A DNA stretch of 8,672 bases from Conexibacteraceae bacterium. Lineage in GTDB: Bacteria > Actinomycetota > Thermoleophilia > Solirubrobacterales > Solirubrobacteraceae. Where the stretch lies: positions 1-8,672 of the forward strand of contig WQWK01000076.1 of assembly GCA_009785395.1 (NCBI GenBank), read 5' to 3'. Below the pieces are notes generated by a model. That model did not search any database. It was given only the letters and a program-made list of their open reading frames with translations, and was not told the DNA's origin. A program made the translations under genes and the position numbers. Of this stretch, positions 6,253-8,672 are shown piece by piece. The first letter of the stretch is position 1. Every line of letters starts with the position of its first letter.

Positions 6253-7152
6253 ATGAACGCCAGTCCAGGGCACCTGATCGCATCGGGGAAGGTGCGTGAG
6301 ATCTATGCGGCCGGTGACGGCGAGCTGCTGCTCGTAGCCTCCGACCGGATCTCCACCTATGACGTCGTGCACCCCAACCCGATCCCGGACAAGGGGGTGG
6401 TGCTGACGGCGCTCTCGGCCTACTGGTTCGAGCAGACCGCGAACCTGGTGCCCAACCACATGGTCTCCATCGCCGATGGCGTGCCGGACGTGGACCGCGG
6501 CCGCGGGATGCTCGTCAAGAGACTCAACATGCTGCCCGTCGAGGCGGTAGTGCGCGGCTACCTGAGTGGCTCCGGCTGGAAGGACTACGAGCGCACCGGC
6601 GCCGTGTCCGGCGTCGAGCTGCCAGCCGGTCTGAAGGAGTCCGAGCAGCTGCCCGAGCCGATCTTCACCCCGTCCACCAAGGCCCTTGCCGGACACGATG
6701 AGCCGATCGACTTCGACCACGCCGTCGAGCTGATCGGCGACCGGGGGCTCGCCGAGCGCCTGCGCGACGCCGCGCTGGCCGTCTACCGCCACGCGGCCGA
6801 GCACTCGCAGCAGCGCGGGATCATCCTCGCCGACACCAAGTTCGAGTTCGGCCTCGACTCAGACGGCGTCCTCACGCTCGGCGATGAGGTCTGCACCCCT
6901 GACTCGTCGCGCTTCTGGCCCGCCGACCGCTATGAGCCCGGTCACGCCCAGCCCAGCTTCGACAAGCAGTACGTCCGCGACTGGGCAGCGGCGACGGGCT
7001 GGGACAAGCGCCCGCCCGCCCCCGAGATCCCGCGGGACATCGTCGTGCGCACCCGCGCCAAGTACATCGACGCCTACGAGCGGATCACCGGCCACCAGTT
7101 CTCAGACTGGATCGCCCGCACCGGCGCGACCCGCAACGGAGCGTCCGCCTGA
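6253..7152 (+). CDS. purC: Phosphoribosylaminoimidazole-succinocarboxamide synthase (SAICAR synthetase)
   Basis: PurC condenses CAIR with aspartate, using ATP, to SAICAR, linking the PurKE product to PurB. The 299-residue protein belongs to the longer form resembling the yeast enzyme rather than the shorter (about 240 aa) E. coli type. Motifs are ASGKVREIY (10-18), VASDRISTYDVV (28-39), MLVKRLNMLPVEAVVRGYLSGSGWKDY (86-112), IFTPSTKA (137-144), GHDEPI (147-152), LADTKFEFG (192-200) and LGDEVCTPDSSRFWP (209-223, substrate and metal binding). ATG 6253 places SGKVREIY at the family-typical distance. It opens a purC-purS-purQ-purL operon; its TGA shares one base with the purS ATG (TGATG). Confidence 0.97.
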   Translation: MNASPGHLIASGKVREIYAAGDGELLLVASDRISTYDVVHPNPIPDKGVVLTALSAYWFEQTANLVPNHMVSIADGVPDVDRGRGMLVKRLNMLPVEAVVRGYLSGSGWKDYERTGAVSGVELPAGLKESEQLPEPIFTPSTKALAGHDEPIDFDHAVELIGDRGLAERLRDAALAVYRHAAEHSQQRGIILADTKFEFGLDSDGVLTLGDEVCTPDSSRFWPADRYEPGHAQPSFDKQYVRDWAAATGWDKRPPAPEIPRDIVVRTRAKYIDAYERITGHQFSDWIARTGATRNGASA

Positions 7153-7376
7153 TGCGCGCGCGCGTGCTGATCCGCCCCAAGGCCGGGATCCTGGACCCGC
7201 AGGGCCAGGTCGTCGAGCGCGCGCTCCCGGCGCTCGGCTTCGACGGCGTCGCGAACGTCCACGTCGGCCGCCTCGTCGAGCTCGACGTCGAGGACCCGAG
7301 CCAACTCCCCTCGATGTGCGAGCGCCTGCTGGCGAACCCGCTGATCGAGGACTACGAGATCATCGAGAACGCGTGA
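7152..7376 (+). CDS. purS: FGAM synthase subunit PurS
   Basis: PurS is the small subunit that bridges PurL and PurQ in the three-part formylglycinamidine ribonucleotide synthase and helps pass ammonia between them. The 74-residue protein has the family pattern: ARVLIRPKAGILDPQGQVVERALPALGF (3-30), then a VHVGRLVELDVE strand (37-48) and a final DYEIIENA. Length is near the usual 75-85. The start ATG overlaps the purC stop by one base; GGAG at 7138-7141, 10 nt upstream, may serve as ribosome site. Stand-alone PurS implies a small-type PurL, which is what follows. The purQ start lies 1 nt after the stop. Confidence 0.96.
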   Translation: MRARVLIRPKAGILDPQGQVVERALPALGFDGVANVHVGRLVELDVEDPSQLPSMCERLLANPLIEDYEIIENA

Positions 7377-7377
7377 C

Positions 7378-8028
7378 GTGAAGTTCGGCGTAATCCGCTT
7401 CCCCGGCACGTGTGACGACGTCGACGCCCAGCTCGCGGCGCAGCGGGTCGCAAACGCCGTCCTCCTGTGGCATCGCGACCGCGACCTGCAGAACGTGGAC
7501 GCCGTGATCGTGCCCGGCGGCTTCTCCTACGGCGACTACCTGCGCACCGGCGCGATCGCCCGTTTCGCGCCGGTGATGGAGTCGGTGATCGAGTTCGCCA
7601 ACGCCGGCGGGCTGGTGCTCGGGATCTGCAACGGCTTCCAGATCCTCTGCGAGTGCGGCCTGCTGCCGGGCGCGCTGCTCGTCAACGAGAACCTCAAGTT
7701 CGTCTTCCGCCAGGTGAACCTCGAGGTCGTCGACCGCAACACCCCGTTCACGCGCGACTGCCAGCCGACGCTCTCGATCCCCGTCAAGCACACGACGGGC
7801 CGCTACTACTGCGCCGAGCCCGTACAGGCGGTGCTCAAGTACGCGCCCGGCGAGAACCCGAACGGCTCGCAGGATGACATCGCGGGCGTCGTCAACAACG
7901 CCGGCAACGTGTTCGGCCTGATGCCGCATCCGGAGCACGCCGTCGACCCGCTGACCGGTTCCACGGACGGGCTCACGATCTTCGAGTCGATTCGCGCCGC
8001 CGTCGGTGAGCGGGTGCCGACCGCATGA
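7378..8028 (+). CDS. purQ: FGAM synthase subunit PurQ (class I glutamine amidotransferase)
   Basis: PurQ hydrolyses glutamine and supplies ammonia to PurL for conversion of FGAR to FGAM. The 216-residue protein shows the class I amidotransferase triad: Cys84 in [10 protein letters not shown] (81-90), and His184 and Glu186 in MPHPEHAVD (182-190). [21 protein letters not shown] (45-65) matches the oxyanion-hole region, and the late segment [20 protein letters not shown] is family-typical. Translation begins with GTG at 7378 ([11 protein letters not shown]), matching PurQ N-termini; only one base separates it from the purS stop. The stop overlaps the purL ATG as ATGA, so PurS, PurQ and PurL are likely translated in a coupled way at similar levels. 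Confidence 0.97.
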   Translation: MKFGVIRFPGTCDDVDAQLAAQRVANAVLLWHRDRDLQNVDAVIVPGGFSYGDYLRTGAIARFAPVMESVIEFANAGGLVLGICNGFQILCECGLLPGALLVNENLKFVFRQVNLEVVDRNTPFTRDCQPTLSIPVKHTTGRYYCAEPVQAVLKYAPGENPNGSQDDIAGVVNNAGNVFGLMPHPEHAVDPLTGSTDGLTIFESIRAAVGERVPTA

Positions 8029-8672
8029 GCACCGGCGCCCCAAAGGGCGATCTTCCCGACTACCGCGCGCTCGGGCTCACCGACTACGAGTACGACATGA
8101 TCGTCGCCGGGCTCGGCCGCGAGCCGGACCCGGTCGAGCTCGCGATGCTCTCGCTGATGTGGTCCGAGCACTGCGCCTACAAGCACTCGAAGAAGCTGCT
8201 GCGCAGGCTCCCGACCGAGGGCCCGCACGTGCTCGTCGGGCCCGGCGAGAACGCCGGCGCGGTCGACGTCGGCGACGGCCTCGCGATCGCGTTCAAGGTC
8301 GAGTCCCACAACCACCCGAGCGCAGTCGAGCCCTTCCAGGGGGCGGCCACCGGCGTCGGCGGGATCCTGCGCGACATCTTCGCGGTCGGGGCCCGCCCGA
8401 TCGCGGTGCTCGACAGCCTGCGCTTCGGTGAGCCGGCGACGTCGGCCCGCTCGCGCTACCTGCTCGAGCACGCCGTCGCCGGCATCGGCCACTACGGCAA
8501 CTCGATCGGCGTGCCGACGATCGGTGGCGAGATCTACTTCGAGCCCAGCTACGAGCAGAACTGCCTGATCAACGCGATGGCCGTCGGCGTGGCCCCGCAC
8601 GACCGGCTGACGAGCGCCGCGGCCGCCGGCGTCGGCAACCTCGTGATCCTGTTCGGGGCGCTCACCGGCCGC
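8025..8672 (+). CDS. purL: FGAM synthase large subunit PurL, 3'-truncated
   Basis: PurL uses ATP and ammonia from PurQ to convert FGAR to FGAM. The first 216 codons are present and the frame is open to the window end; small-type PurL proteins are about 720-770 residues, so over two thirds lies outside. The N-terminus ([26 protein letters not shown]) is followed by [11 protein letters not shown] (45-55, His49 matching the active-site histidine of Thermotoga PurL). Next come [22 protein letters not shown] (92-113, with Glu93 a probable Mg-ATP ligand), [12 protein letters not shown] (116-127), [12 protein letters not shown] (158-169) and the start of LTGR (213-216). No PurS-like or amidotransferase domain is fused at the N-terminus, consistent with the separate purS and purQ. 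The ATG overlaps the purQ stop by 4 bp. Confidence 0.97.
   Translation, partial: MSTGAPKGDLPDYRALGLTDYEYDMIVAGLGREPDPVELAMLSLMWSEHCAYKHSKKLLRRLPTEGPHVLVGPGENAGAVDVGDGLAIAFKVESHNHPSAVEPFQGAATGVGGILRDIFAVGARPIAVLDSLRFGEPATSARSRYLLEHAVAGIGHYGNSIGVPTIGGEIYFEPSYEQNCLINAMAVGVAPHDRLTSAAAAGVGNLVILFGALTGR

Overview
The window is a high-GC stretch of a bacterial chromosome, dominated by de novo purine (IMP) biosynthesis genes. GC-rich third codon positions, a stand-alone PurS with PurQ and a small-type PurL, paired PurK/PurE, tight ATGA/TGATG gene overlaps and several starts without a clear Shine-Dalgarno sequence suggest a high-GC Gram-positive (Actinomycetota). A deep branch such as Thermoleophilia is my impression only; no 16S or other marker is present to prove it.

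Layout. (1) 1-1182: the 3' nine tenths of purD (+), cut by the window start. (2) 1186-2848: purK-purE operon on the minus strand, convergent with purD (3 bp gap), the two genes overlapping by 8 bp. (3) 2849-2900: a 52-bp divergent promoter region, holding an 8-codon mini-ORF that runs into the purB start. (4) 2901-5359: purB and, overlapping it by ATGA, a gene for an exported glycoside hydrolase family 3 (NagZ-like) protein whose usual acid/base histidine is not where expected. (5) 5360-5472: a convergent intergenic region with two perfect stem-loops, one with a 21-bp stem. (6) 5473-5862: a glyoxalase I-like (VOC) gene on the minus strand. (7) 5863-5964: an AT-richer divergent region with promoter-like sequences and an inverted repeat. 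(8) 5965-6186: a 73-aa unrecognised basic protein. (9) 6253-8672: purC-purS-purQ-purL operon (+), with purL cut by the window end.

Together the genes cover GAR synthesis (PurD), FGAM synthesis (PurSQL), N5-CAIR formation and mutation (PurK, PurE), SAICAR synthesis (PurC) and adenylosuccinate/SAICAR lysis (PurB). They sit in at least four transcription units with three non-purine genes between them. I found no clear new multi-gene system. The best leads are the mini-ORF and start duplication at purB, the purB-coupled atypical GH3 protein, the 47-bp palindrome, and the small orphan gene. All other sequence is ordinary metabolic coding DNA.
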